This document shows, one piece after another, positions 36,951 to 45,960 of a stretch of 64,000 bases of DNA (positions are counted from its first letter, which is position 1; the number at the start of each line of letters is the position of its first letter). Under the pieces are notes generated by a model, which was given only the letters and a program-made list of their open reading frames with translations, made no database searches and was not told the DNA's origin. Origin of the DNA: Arenicella xantha (GTDB lineage Bacteria; Pseudomonadota; Gammaproteobacteria; Arenicellales; Arenicellaceae); assembly GCF_003315245.1 (NCBI RefSeq), contig NZ_QNRT01000001.1, positions 750,963 through 814,962 on the forward strand, in the 5' to 3' direction. The position numbers and the translations under genes are program-made.

Positions 36951-37233
36951 ATAACGTGCGCCCTAGCGCACTTTGGCTCAAGGCTGATTTATAACGTGCG
37001 CCCTAGCGCACTTTGGCTCAAGGCTGATTTATAACGTGCGCCCTAGCGCACTTTGGCTCAAGGCTGACTTACTAACGTGCGCCCTAGCGCACTTTGGCTC
37101 AAGGCTGACTTACTAACGTGCGCCTTAGCGCACTTTGGCTCAAGATTGACTTACTAACGTGCGCCCTAGCGCACTTTGGCTCAAGGCTGATTTATAACGT
37201 GCGCCCTAGCGCACTTTGGCTCAAGGTTGATTT
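36951..37233. repeat. Seven tandem 40-41 bp repeats with a palindromic core
   Basis: Units start at 36951, 36991, 37031, 37071, 37112, 37153 and 37194; units 1-3 and 7 are 40 bp and units 4-6 are 41 bp. Each contains the inverted repeat GTGCGCCCTAGCGCAC (6-bp arms; unit 5 has CTTA in the loop) followed by TTTGGCTCAAG and a variable TGATTT/TGACTT end. A decayed eighth start (TAGCTTGCGCTAGCC) follows at 37233. There are no unique spacers, so it is not CRISPR. It lies between convergent gene ends. Confidence 0.95.
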
Positions 37234-37275
37234 ATAGCTTGCGCTAGCCATGTCGAGACTGACCGTGAAAGATAC

Positions 37276-38304
37276 CTAATTGCCATAAACGAGCTTATTG
37301 GTTACCACAAACTTATTCTCAAGCCAAATCAACAAGGCAATAATCGCGGCCACTGACGCAATGCTAACGGCATAGTAGATTAGCGGTTGAGTTTCATGAA
37401 TGTCCCAACCTTTTAGCAAGAACATCGGCACCACGTGCCACAAATAAATTGGCAGCGAAATGCGCCCCATTACAATCATAATGTTACTGATCAAACTGGG
37501 ATTATCAGCTGCGCGCTTAGCTGGTTTCTTAGACTGGGTCGACTTCGCCCACTGCACGCCGATCGCAACTAATGTACAGTTCATGAGCAACCAGGCTAAG
37601 CCTTTAAGCGACGACTTGTCGACACCTATTTGAACTAAGTAAATACTAGCCGTCATTAATACAACGGCCATTGGAATAACTTTTACCGTCATCACGGCAC
37701 GCAACAAGCGATGACCACTCGGCGTTCTAAGCCAGGCCCCAAACAGAAAGAAACTGAAAAAATAGACAACTTTCTTGCTCAGTAACACAGCTAAATAGGC
37801 TGGTAACTGGTGCGCGGGGAAGACACTCCAAATCGCTGACAAAGCCAACATTACTAACAGCAATACAATAATAGGAATGCGCAACTTAAGGCTAAGCCAG
37901 AAACCCAAAACCCAAAGGACTAGTGTGGGCACAAACCAAAGGTGGTAATACGGCGTGACAAGGTAAGAAATAACCAGCGTATTGTCCAGCCGCCCCTCTC
38001 GGCTTGCATGCAACAAAAGCACACCAGTAAAGAACAGGAACGCAAGCATGAACGGCAACCCAACGCGCCACCAATAGCGCCAACCAACAGCAAACAACGA
38101 GCTGCTTTTAAGCTTGTCAGGGTTTACCAAATAACCGGTTAACCCAATAAACAAGGGCATATGAAATGAATAGATGGCGTAGCGGATAAAATTGTCGTGC
38201 ACTGACCCCAAAACAATGTGGCCGACCACGACCAAAAATATAAGCCAGCCGCGCAGTAAATCAATTCGCGGATTACGAGCAGTGATAGGTTGGCGTGTCG
38301 TCAT
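37276..38304 (-). CDS. Acyltransferase family 3 membrane protein (fucose 4-O-acetylase-like)
   Basis: Integral membrane acyltransferase of 342 residues with about ten hydrophobic segments. The signature RIDLLRGWLIFLVVVGHIVLG carries the conserved Arg and His of acyltransferase-3 proteins, and YSFHMPLFIGLTGYL follows. Such proteins move acetyl or other acyl groups onto surface or periplasmic sugars; the substrate is not known here. No polysaccharide genes are adjacent. The frame ends in VVTNKLVYGN at 37276, next to the tandem repeats. Confidence 0.82.
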   Translation of the reverse strand: MTTRQPITARNPRIDLLRGWLIFLVVVGHIVLGSVHDNFIRYAIYSFHMPLFIGLTGYLVNPDKLKSSSLFAVGWRYWWRVGLPFMLAFLFFTGVLLLHASREGRLDNTLVISYLVTPYYHLWFVPTLVLWVLGFWLSLKLRIPIIVLLLVMLALSAIWSVFPAHQLPAYLAVLLSKKVVYFFSFFLFGAWLRTPSGHRLLRAVMTVKVIPMAVVLMTASIYLVQIGVDKSSLKGLAWLLMNCTLVAIGVQWAKSTQSKKPAKRAADNPSLISNIMIVMGRISLPIYLWHVVPMFLLKGWDIHETQPLIYYAVSIASVAAIIALLIWLENKFVVTNKLVYGN

Positions 38305-38425
38305 TGTTCAATTGTCTGCTTTCTTCAAGCCAAGCGCAACTGTACCTAAACATAAGCCTTTAATACCGCATTACCCACTACTTAACATAGCGGGTAAACG
38401 GCTTGCCTAATAAATCAAACTCGCC

Positions 38426-39607
38426 TTAGACTGCCTCGACGATCATCGCAATACCCTGACCTCCACCGATACAGAGCGTGGCCAAACCATAACGACCTCC
38501 GACCCGATGTAGTTCATAAATCAGCTTGGTCAAAATGATTGCGCCGCTTGCTCCCACCGGATGGCCCAGCGCTATCGCTCCACCATTTGGATTGGTTTTA
38601 TCGTCGGGAAACTCCAATTCTTTTGCCACCGTCAGAGCTTGGGCTGCAAATGCTTCATTCGACTCGATAACATCGAGATCCGACACTTTAAGTCCTGCGC
38701 GTGACAGCGCCATGGTACTCGCGCCGACCGGACCAATGCCCATAATTTCATTCGGCACTCCACAGCGGCCGTAAGAGACTACGCGTGCCATAGGTTTCAA
38801 GCTTTGCTGTTTTACTTGGTCCTCAGTGGCTAGCACCACCATACCTGCGCCATCATTAATCCCAGAGGCATTGCCCGCAGTGACCGAGCCACCGTCCTTA
38901 AATACTGCCCGCAAGCGAGCCAATTGTTCTAGCGTTGAACTAGCACGTGGATGCTCATCGGTATCAAATACCGTACTTCCCTTACGCGACTTAATTTCAT
39001 AGGGCACAATCTGCTCAGCAAAGTAACCGGCTTCGATGGCGGCCACCGCACGTTGTTGTGACAACAATGCAAAAGCGTCTTGCTCCTCGCGTGAAATAGC
39101 ATACTTCTCAGCTAGGTTCTCAGCAGTAATGCCCATGTGTCCAACGCCGAAAGGATCGGTAAGACTGCCGGTCAGTTCATCTTGAATCTTGCCATCACCC
39201 ATTGGCTGCCCCCAACGATTAGTGGTCAGCAAATGTGCCGCTGAGCTCATCGACTCAGTGCCACCGGCTACCGCTACCGAAACCTCACCTAACTGCAACT
39301 GTTGACTCGCAAACGTGATCGCTTCAAGACCCGATCCACACAGTCGGTTTAGTGTCAGTGATTGAGTATGCACCGGCATGTCGGAATTCAGTGCCACACG
39401 GCGCGCCATGTAAGCATCCTTAATATCGCTTCGAATAACATGACCGACTACGTTAGAGCCAATCGATTGTGGGTCTATTCCAGAGCGACGAATAGCTTCT
39501 CGACTCACATGCACACCTAAGTCTGCAGGCGAAACCCCTTTTAAAGCGCCACCAAAACTACCAATAGCGGTTCTTGTGGCACTAATTATAAATACGTCGT
39601 TCAGCAT
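38426..39607 (-). CDS. Acetyl-CoA C-acetyltransferase / thiolase
   Basis: Thiolase of 393 residues that condenses or cleaves acyl-CoA; the length and sequence fit the biosynthetic (AtoB/PhaA) type. The nucleophile is C90 (LNRLCGSGLEA). The second signature is GGAIALGHPVGASGA and the C-terminal one CIGGGQGIAMI. ESNEAFAAQ is also present. It appears to be a single gene, with no beta-oxidation partner adjacent. It is divergent from the aspartic protease gene. Confidence 0.92.
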   Translation of the reverse strand: MLNDVFIISATRTAIGSFGGALKGVSPADLGVHVSREAIRRSGIDPQSIGSNVVGHVIRSDIKDAYMARRVALNSDMPVHTQSLTLNRLCGSGLEAITFASQQLQLGEVSVAVAGGTESMSSAAHLLTTNRWGQPMGDGKIQDELTGSLTDPFGVGHMGITAENLAEKYAISREEQDAFALLSQQRAVAAIEAGYFAEQIVPYEIKSRKGSTVFDTDEHPRASSTLEQLARLRAVFKDGGSVTAGNASGINDGAGMVVLATEDQVKQQSLKPMARVVSYGRCGVPNEIMGIGPVGASTMALSRAGLKVSDLDVIESNEAFAAQALTVAKELEFPDDKTNPNGGAIALGHPVGASGAIILTKLIYELHRVGGRYGLATLCIGGGQGIAMIVEAV

Positions 39608-39720
39608 CTATTACTCCAATATTAAAGATGATCAGTAAGGCGTCGATCTTAACAATCACATTGCTTACTGACCAGCAATGCGACGACATTCCGGCTATTC
39701 GTTTATGTTATCTTCGCTAT

Positions 39721-40941
39721 ATGAAAATTTTGCTCGCACTCACGGTCTCAAGCATGGTGGCTCTTGGCCTACTGGCATGGACGACGCAACAACCACCAAC
39801 GCCGGCGATCAATAAGCTATTAATGAGTGCACAAATACCGAGCACCTCAAGTGAATCAAACCAATCCCTCACAGCAAGCAATACATCAACCCCAATAACC
39901 AACGTAAGCGACGCAGTCGGAGCCAGCCCAAACGAGCATCAAATTTGGGTCGCAAGACTATTAGAGAAAAACCAATTCCATGCAGCAATTGAATATATTA
40001 ACGAACACTATTCGGCACTATCTTCCGAGCAATTAGATCAACTAAAGTTCCAGTTTCTTAATTCGCAAGACGGCCAACCCCCTGCACTAGAAAGGCTCAA
40101 CTCAGCCGCCAAACTATTCGACGACTTGTCAAGCTGGAGCGCGCTTGCTCAGAGCGCTGTGTCTCAACAGAATTGGGAGATAGCTCACATCGCGCTATTG
40201 CGAGTCAGTGAACTAGAAAGCCGACCAATTGAGTTACAAGAAAGCCTAGCTGCATTGGTGCGCAGCAGCAGTTACCTTAAAGCCATCAGAGAGCGGAATC
40301 AGGACTTTATTGGAGTTCGCGAGCTGTACTCAGACCTGCATCAAACACATCCTTGGTATCCACGCTTTCAATTGGAACTGGCTCACGCCGAAGCCGCCTT
40401 AGGAGACTATGAAGCCGCTGAAAAGCTCTATACGGCGCTGCGTTTCGACCCCGAATTTGGTGCAATAGCGACTCAAGCGCTCAAACAACTAGAACAGAAC
40501 AACGCTCCGAGTGACACGGAAAAACGTAAGTCAGGCAATTCGACTGAAGTGCTCATTCCCCTAACTCGAACCGGAACCAGTTTATTAATCAACGCGCTTA
40601 TCAACGGTCAAACCACGCCAATGCTGCTAGATACTGGCGCATCGATAACAGCGCTATCGAGTCAGACTATTCAAAAACTCGGCCTGAAACCTACAGGCCG
40701 CCGGATTCAAATCAATACCGCCAATGGTGCTCGATCAGCAAAGCTGTTTTTTGCCGACACCATCCGTTTTGGCCAAATGCAATTATCCAATTTAGAAGTG
40801 GCTGAAATTGATCTTGGCTCCAACTCTAGGTTCACTGGCTTACTCGGCACCGACGCACTGAGTGCGTTCAACCAAGATTTCGACTATGCCATTGACCAGC
40901 GCCGAAATGCGCTAGTCTTCACGCCCCAGAAGACAGATTAA
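39721..40941 (+). CDS. Membrane-anchored/periplasmic retropepsin-like aspartic protease with helical repeat region
   Basis: Predicted protein of 406 residues from the ATG at 39721 (MKILLALTVSSMVALGLLAW), which gives a signal anchor; the upstream open frame lacks one. A Ser/Thr-rich spacer is followed by ~200 residues of helical, TPR-like sequence (HPWYPRFQLELAHAEAALGDYEAAEKLY). The C-terminal domain is a single-chain retroviral-type aspartic protease: catalytic D304 in MLLDTGASITALS and the partner GLLGTDALSAF. Such bacterial proteins (clan AA, TIGR02281-like) probably act as dimers; the substrate is unknown. Confidence 0.8.
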   Translation: MKILLALTVSSMVALGLLAWTTQQPPTPAINKLLMSAQIPSTSSESNQSLTASNTSTPITNVSDAVGASPNEHQIWVARLLEKNQFHAAIEYINEHYSALSSEQLDQLKFQFLNSQDGQPPALERLNSAAKLFDDLSSWSALAQSAVSQQNWEIAHIALLRVSELESRPIELQESLAALVRSSSYLKAIRERNQDFIGVRELYSDLHQTHPWYPRFQLELAHAEAALGDYEAAEKLYTALRFDPEFGAIATQALKQLEQNNAPSDTEKRKSGNSTEVLIPLTRTGTSLLINALINGQTTPMLLDTGASITALSSQTIQKLGLKPTGRRIQINTANGARSAKLFFADTIRFGQMQLSNLEVAEIDLGSNSRFTGLLGTDALSAFNQDFDYAIDQRRNALVFTPQKTD

Positions 40942-40986
40942 TTGGCGATTATTAACCCGCTAAGACACATCGCACGCCACGCATGC

Positions 40987-41340
40987 TTAAAGTTGGGCGA
41001 ACAACAACTCGTCTTCGAGCAGAGCAAGTTCCTGCATTTCCAGCTCATGCAAGCTGATTTGCCCGTTGCTGCTGGCAACTGGAGCTGACGGCAATAACGT
41101 AGCCGACGGTAGCATTACCGTAAAAGCGACGGACAGCACAGCAAGACCTGCGAAACCGGCTGCAAATCGTTGCGCAATCAAATTCGGGAAACGCCAAATT
41201 CGACGTACTTCTTGAGGCTCTGACTGTTGCGACTGATTTTGCGTGGCCGCTAAAATCGAAGCTTGCAAAGCACTAGTATCCGGAACCGGCTCACGGGGAA
41301 TTCGATGCCAGACGACAGATGTGTTTGTTTCAATACTCAT
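40987..41340 (-). CDS. Small single-pass membrane protein, candidate anti-sigma factor
   Basis: Protein of 117 residues with a ~60-residue soluble N-terminus, one hydrophobic segment (~60-78, FAAGFAGLAVLSVAFTVML) and a short acidic, Leu/Glu-rich tail (LHELEMQELALLEDELL). No family is recognised. It starts 13 nt after the ECF sigma gene stop, and this topology and position are typical of anti-sigma factors; that role is inferred. Confidence 0.65.
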   Translation of the reverse strand: MSIETNTSVVWHRIPREPVPDTSALQASILAATQNQSQQSEPQEVRRIWRFPNLIAQRFAAGFAGLAVLSVAFTVMLPSATLLPSAPVASSNGQISLHELEMQELALLEDELLFAQL

Positions 41341-41353
41341 AGAACCCTCCGAT

Positions 41354-41965
41354 TTATTTACTTGAGGCTAACGCCAAAGAATCATCACGTGCTTGTTTGG
41401 CTATCGCCGCGGTAACAAACTGATGTAAATGACGCTTGGCTCGAACCAGCAATGACTCAAACGCCTTCAAACTAATACCCAGAATTTCTGCTGCCTCGCG
41501 CTGCGGCATCTCGCAATAAACAGCCAGGTTGAGCGCGTCGCGTTGAGCCGTCGGCAAACTTCTAATTGCTTGCTCCAAGTATCGACGCTGCCACTTCAAA
41601 TGCTGTTCCGCTTCAACCGTCGCAGAGGTAGCCAGCGTAGATTCTAGTAGATCAAAATCTTCACTGGCCATATTAACTTGACGATTGGACCGACGTTGCA
41701 GGTCATGACAGGCGTTCAGGATCACGCGGTAAAACCAAGTGGTGAATTTCGCTTGCCGCGGGTCCCACATTGACGGTCTCGTCCAGAACTTGATAAACGC
41801 ATTCTGTACTACATCCTCAGCATCATGAGCGTTTTGCAAACTCCGAAATGCCAAAGCAAAGAATGCGTCAGTATGGCGGTTCACCAATTCTGCAAATGCA
41901 GCATGATTCCCCGCCTTAATTAAGTCGACCAGTGGCTGATCTTCAATGGTCGCGTAAGCTGACAC
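41354..41965 (-). CDS. ECF-type RNA polymerase sigma factor
   Basis: Extracytoplasmic-function sigma-70 family protein, 203 residues. Region 2 is visible as LVNRHTDAFFALAFRSLQNAHDAEDVVQNAFIKFW and KFTTWFYRVILNACHDLQRR. Region 4 is visible as SLPTAQRDALNLAVYCEMPQREAAEILGISLKAFESLLVRAKRHL. It lies between an EF-hand protein and a small membrane protein, all on one strand with 13-14 nt gaps, suggesting an operon that responds to an envelope or calcium signal. Confidence 0.92.
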   Translation of the reverse strand: MSAYATIEDQPLVDLIKAGNHAAFAELVNRHTDAFFALAFRSLQNAHDAEDVVQNAFIKFWTRPSMWDPRQAKFTTWFYRVILNACHDLQRRSNRQVNMASEDFDLLESTLATSATVEAEQHLKWQRRYLEQAIRSLPTAQRDALNLAVYCEMPQREAAEILGISLKAFESLLVRAKRHLHQFVTAAIAKQARDDSLALASSK

Positions 41966-41979
41966 TAGGCGTATCTAAT

Positions 41980-42357
41980 CTACTGATCCGCTTTCGCTTC
42001 GCGTTCGGCGCGGCGCTCTTCACGCATTTGCTTGCGCATTTCACGATGCTTTTCGCGCATGATTTTGCCTGCTTCTCGATGCTCTTCAGGCGTCACATAG
42101 CCATCGCTATTCAGGTCCATGCTGGCAAAACGCTCTTCGGCACTCGCCATGTACTCGGCCCGATCCACCTGACCATCTTGGTTCGTATCAATGCGCTTAA
42201 GCATGTACTCATGCTTTTTATCTTTGCCACCACGGTCATGAGACTCTTTATGATGGCCTCTGCGGTCGCTTGGAGAATCCTCGCTTTGAGCAATGGCGAT
42301 ACCAGTAGCAGTAAGAGAGAAAGCGGCTAACAAGCTAATTAATGATTTGTTGTGCAT
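41980..42357 (-). CDS. Exported EF-hand calcium-binding protein
   Basis: Secreted or periplasmic protein of 125 residues. A signal peptide ends near residue 23 (GIAIA-QSED). Two EF-hand loops are visible: DTNQDGQVDRAE and DLNSDGYVTPEE, both with the Asp/Asn/Gly/Glu ligands in place. The rest is Lys/Arg/Glu-rich and helical (MREKHREMRKQMREERRAE). It is the first gene of the sigma-factor operon. A calcium-sensing role for that operon is inferred from the context. Confidence 0.88.
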   Translation of the reverse strand: MHNKSLISLLAAFSLTATGIAIAQSEDSPSDRRGHHKESHDRGGKDKKHEYMLKRIDTNQDGQVDRAEYMASAEERFASMDLNSDGYVTPEEHREAGKIMREKHREMRKQMREERRAEREAKADQ

Positions 42358-42553
42358 GATTTATTCCTCATAACAGTTGATCTAATGGTATTGAGACGAC
42401 TCAACTCCGTACTTCCTGCGCAAAAAGTTGAAAATAGTTCCAAGAAATACAAAATACACAGATCAACCACGCCCCTATTTTGAACCTTGAAAACACTAAA
42501 CTCTAGTCCGGAAACGTGAGAAAATTGCATATAGACAGACAATATAGCGACAA

Positions 42554-43348
42554 ATGACTATGCAAATTCAACTGAACCCAAACCTCGGCACCACCCAACT
42601 GGCGAGCGATTTTCAACAAAAGAAACGTCTTCGTATCGACAATATCCTAAGCGCTGACTCTGCCGAAGCTATTCTTGATTGCTTAAAAAATCAAACAGCT
42701 TGGCAGTTACTTTATAGCAATGCAGACAGCAGCCCAACGCGTCTCAACAATCAGCAATTAGAGCAAACAACTATTGAACAAATCAAAGCCACCCATGCAC
42801 AAGTCTACGCGCGCGCGACTTCGAGCTATCAATATTGGTATAAGTTCTTTCCGATGGTTGAGGCTATTACGACAGGCCAAGTAACCGAAAAATCGCCCCT
42901 CAATGAAGTTACAAAATTCTTAAACAGTGCGGAGTTCATTGGCCTAGCTCGCAAGATTACCGGTCATAGCAGCTTGGTAAAAATCGACCCACATGCAACG
43001 CTGTACGAACCCGGTGACTTTAAAAACCTACATGATGACATGCGCGATGATAAAGATGCTCGAGACAAAAGCATTCGACGGTACGCTGTCGTAATAGATT
43101 TCACCAAAAACTGGTCAGTTAATTGGGGCGGCGAGATGCAGTTTTACCCTGGACAAAACCCTACCACGTCAGAGAGTATTTTCCCTGGATTTAACGCTCT
43201 AACTCTTTTTCAAGTACCAACCTTACACCGAACCAATATGGTAGCGCCATATGCCGCCAAAGGTCGCTATGCGATTGCTGGCTGGCTGAGAGACGACCCG
43301 AATATCACTCGCTTGGATTTGGGCGATACACCGGTCGAAGCCAAATAA
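42554..43348 (+). CDS. 2-oxoglutarate/Fe(II)-dependent oxygenase (prolyl hydroxylase-like), copy 1
   Basis: Cytoplasmic 2OG-Fe(II) dioxygenase of 264 residues with no signal peptide. Iron ligands are H160 and D162 (NLHDDM) and H225 (TLHRTN), and R238 (KGRYAIAGW) probably binds 2-oxoglutarate. The fold and motif spacing resemble the prolyl-4-hydroxylase/Ofd1 group that acts on proteins. It is paralogous to the gene at 45961 along its whole length. The Asp/Asn hydroxylase gene follows 10 nt later. The substrate is unknown. Confidence 0.87.
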   Translation: MTMQIQLNPNLGTTQLASDFQQKKRLRIDNILSADSAEAILDCLKNQTAWQLLYSNADSSPTRLNNQQLEQTTIEQIKATHAQVYARATSSYQYWYKFFPMVEAITTGQVTEKSPLNEVTKFLNSAEFIGLARKITGHSSLVKIDPHATLYEPGDFKNLHDDMRDDKDARDKSIRRYAVVIDFTKNWSVNWGGEMQFYPGQNPTTSESIFPGFNALTLFQVPTLHRTNMVAPYAAKGRYAIAGWLRDDPNITRLDLGDTPVEAK

Positions 43349-43358
43349 ACCAAACGCG

Positions 43359-44558
43359 ATGACTCGAACAACCCTATTAGCGCAAGCCGACGCCGCGTTC
43401 GATGAAGGTCGACCAGTAGATGGCTTAGCGCTACTGCGTGAGCTTAATAAACATTATTCTGACGATGCAGCCAGCTGGCATCGTCAAGCCATTGTCGAAG
43501 AGCAAATAGGCTCGCCAGCTCAAGCTGGGCTGGCGCATTATCGCTGCATTGAAGTAGCTCCAAACAATGCTCTAGGATACCTTTATGCCGGTCATTGGCT
43601 GCAACGTCAGCAACAGACAAACGCGGCGGCAGCGCTATACTCGATTGCTCAAGATCTAGATGCCTCAATCTTACATCTAGCACACCATCAGCAGATATCT
43701 GAGCAAGCGAGACTCCGCTCTTCTGAAGCAAACCTCACGCTACGCCACGTACTGAGCAAACAGCACCGCGATCTTTGCGCTAAAATGATTGATGCGGAAC
43801 GAATAGCAGACGCCAAATGGGTACAAACAAACGACCAAGCTATTCATTTCAAATCGAAGAATTTTGCGCCTGAACTGTTTTACATTCCGTCACTTGCGGC
43901 CACACCATTCCACGAGTGTGCAGACTGTAATTGGGCCCAAGAGATTACTGAAAAATCTTCCGAAATCCAGCAAGAATTAACGCGCGCCTTGGAGCAAAAA
44001 CTATCGCAAGACAGCCTAAGACCTTATTTAAGTGGCGCGTTTGCCAAACATTCAGACTTAAGTGAACTAGCAAACTCAGCGAACTGGCTGGCAATGGATT
44101 TATATAAAAATGGCGAACTCAACACCCAAATTGCTGGACTATTTCCCACCACATTAAAAGCCCTGCAGTCAGCCCCTCACTACACACTTGATTCACAGCC
44201 ATTCGAGATCTTCTTTTCGTTGTTAAAGCCGGGACAACAGATTGCTCCACACTACGGACAATCAAATCATGCGTTAACCGCACACCTTGCATTGGATATT
44301 CCACCGAACTGTCACCTGACGGTCGACACTATTAACCGAGAATGGAAAGCCGGTGAGTTAATTCTATTTGATGATAGTTTTTTACATTCGGCACACAATA
44401 ACAGCGATCAAACGCGTGTAGTTTTGATTTTCTCAATCTGGCACCCAGACTTAAGTGAGAATGAGAAAACCGCTATTCAGCAATGCTTTCAAGCTCGCCA
44501 AGATTGGCTCAATCAACGACAATCCCAGATAAAAACCTTGCTTGCACTAACTGACTAA
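43359..44558 (+). CDS. TPR protein with aspartyl/asparaginyl beta-hydroxylase domain
   Basis: Protein of 399 residues. An N-terminal TPR-like region (~1-110) is followed by an Asp/Asn beta-hydroxylase domain (~200-375), a 2OG-Fe(II) oxygenase that hydroxylates side chains of proteins. Motifs are IAPHYGQSNHALTAHLALDI, then WKAGELILFDDSFLHSAHNN and TRVVLIFSIWHPDLS. The metal histidines are PHYG and FLHS. At the place where AspH-type enzymes have L-R-x-H this protein has L-T-A-H, so 2OG binding may differ. It probably shares a transcript with the 2OG oxygenase upstream, and its last 12 bp overlap the end of the opposing sulfotransferase gene. Confidence 0.83.
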   Translation: MTRTTLLAQADAAFDEGRPVDGLALLRELNKHYSDDAASWHRQAIVEEQIGSPAQAGLAHYRCIEVAPNNALGYLYAGHWLQRQQQTNAAAALYSIAQDLDASILHLAHHQQISEQARLRSSEANLTLRHVLSKQHRDLCAKMIDAERIADAKWVQTNDQAIHFKSKNFAPELFYIPSLAATPFHECADCNWAQEITEKSSEIQQELTRALEQKLSQDSLRPYLSGAFAKHSDLSELANSANWLAMDLYKNGELNTQIAGLFPTTLKALQSAPHYTLDSQPFEIFFSLLKPGQQIAPHYGQSNHALTAHLALDIPPNCHLTVDTINREWKAGELILFDDSFLHSAHNNSDQTRVVLIFSIWHPDLSENEKTAIQQCFQARQDWLNQRQSQIKTLLALTD

Positions 44559-45611
44559 ATTTAACCCGCCCGTCAACGTCGGGGTTAACGAAGTGGCAGG
44601 GTTATTATTTGTCAGCCAGCGGTAACCATTTTCCAAATCTGCGCCATAAAATGACTCAATAGCTTCATAAGTCGCATCACGTTTCTCTTTGCTAAACTGA
44701 TGCTGGCTATTCTTGGCGTCTTGAAACCTTACATCGTCAGTAGCGATAGCTTGCATTACATCGCCGTTCAAACCTAGCTCCAGAAATTGATTAACCGCCT
44801 CTAACGCACCCGCAGGGTCGGCGATTAATGTTTCTGCATAAAGCGATGCCATCTTATTACTCGGCACAAAATGCTTAAGCATTTGCTCGGCTTGCTCTAG
44901 CTGCAAACGCCACAGCGTTAACGTGACTTTAAGATCAGACATATGAATTACATCGGTAATCCTTAGCTGTGATAAATGCGGGAAATCACATCGCAAAAGA
45001 TCAAACATAGCACGAACTGTTTGCCGTGCATCTTCGCCTTTTTTTAGAGTTGAAAGCAAAAAATTTCTAGCGTCAGTGTAAAGCATCACAGCTTTACTTC
45101 GACTATTTACCTGCAGCAACTCAGGAATAATATTATTGACCGAATTGATCGGTTTAATAATCAACGTTTGGTCAGGCAATGCATGTTTTTGTAGCAAGCG
45201 CATAGCGAGAGAGGGTAAATGTCTGAAATCCAATTTAGTCGATGCCGACTGCCACTGCAATCGCTTGGCATTGGCCGCATCCAACAACAATTGCGGTTCA
45301 CGTAGACTTTGGCTAAAACCTTTCACATCAAGACATCGCGATAAGAATGTGGACCCACAATATGCAGTATGAAAAATGAAGTGTACTTTTGATTTAGGTA
45401 TCGTTGCACCGAGATCGTTTAAAGCATTAAGTAATTGCGACAACGGCACTGCTAGCGGTGCTTGATTCGAGTCTAGCGCGTCTCGATTAAGCCAAGTCGC
45501 ATTTGACAGGTCGCCATCAGCTATCGACACAAACTCAACGGCTTCAGTATCGAAGTTAAACTTATAGGCGAAATAACCTGGATCTTCTATTAAATCTCTA
45601 ACGCTTGTCAT
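44547..45611 (-). CDS. Sulfotransferase-like protein, copy 1
   Basis: Protein of 354 residues with a P-loop-like 5'-phosphosulfate-binding motif at ~78-92 (FIFHTAYCGSTFLSRCLD), then SLREPQLLLDA and LIIKPINSVNNIIPELL, as in a divergent branch of the sulfotransferase family. The usual RSGST is replaced by YCGST. No signal peptide, so it should act in the cytoplasm with PAPS. It is paralogous to the gene at 46728. Activity and substrate are unproved; the fold could also serve another nucleotide. Confidence 0.7.
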   Translation of the reverse strand: MTSVRDLIEDPGYFAYKFNFDTEAVEFVSIADGDLSNATWLNRDALDSNQAPLAVPLSQLLNALNDLGATIPKSKVHFIFHTAYCGSTFLSRCLDVKGFSQSLREPQLLLDAANAKRLQWQSASTKLDFRHLPSLAMRLLQKHALPDQTLIIKPINSVNNIIPELLQVNSRSKAVMLYTDARNFLLSTLKKGEDARQTVRAMFDLLRCDFPHLSQLRITDVIHMSDLKVTLTLWRLQLEQAEQMLKHFVPSNKMASLYAETLIADPAGALEAVNQFLELGLNGDVMQAIATDDVRFQDAKNSQHQFSKEKRDATYEAIESFYGADLENGYRWLTNNNPATSLTPTLTGGLNLVS

Positions 45612-45960
45612 ACCTTGGGGGGCCTCTAGTCAATCAGCTTCATAGAATCAGTGGTCAGGAGCAACGCTGACAATTTAGTATGAGATATTATGCCAGAACC
45701 CAAGCGTTAATTTGCTTGACCCAAGATTCGTTTGTAGATCAATTATAGTACACTCAATGGCGGCTAATTTTCGCTGGTCGTTGGGTTGCTGACTGCCCTG
45801 CAGCAACCTTATTAGCCTAGCGGATGAGCTAGCACCGCCAAGCCTAAACTGTTTTAATCGATGTTCGACAAAAATGTTTCGCTATATCAATACTCGCTGT
45901 TAAGAACCGGTGACGTAAACCCTCTAGCCACTTTGAGCGCATGACCATTACTGCTGAATT
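45612..45960. other. Divergent intergenic region between sulfotransferase 1 and oxygenase 2
   Basis: About 350 bp with the start of the minus-strand sulfotransferase on one side and the plus-strand 2OG oxygenase on the other, so it should contain both promoters. The only notable element is a 7-codon reading frame (45941-45964) that ends across the oxygenase start codon. No precursor-peptide gene with a convincing ribosome site was found. Confidence 0.55.

Larger units (their letters stand above)
36694..37275. other. Non-coding region between greB and the acyltransferase gene
   Basis: A 580-bp stretch between convergent genes. It holds a candidate small transcription unit with its own promoter and strong terminator (36737-36933), then a seven-copy tandem repeat (36951-37233), each listed separately. 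No larger gene is visible on either strand. Confidence 0.85.

Noticed and set aside
36951-37233. CRISPR array
   Set aside because: The repeat units are contiguous with no unique spacers and no cas genes are near.
42358-42553. ECF-type promoter (GGAAC...CGTC) upstream of the EF-hand gene
   Set aside because: A GGAACT and a CGTC are present on the minus strand, but the spacing (37 nt) is far from the usual ~16.
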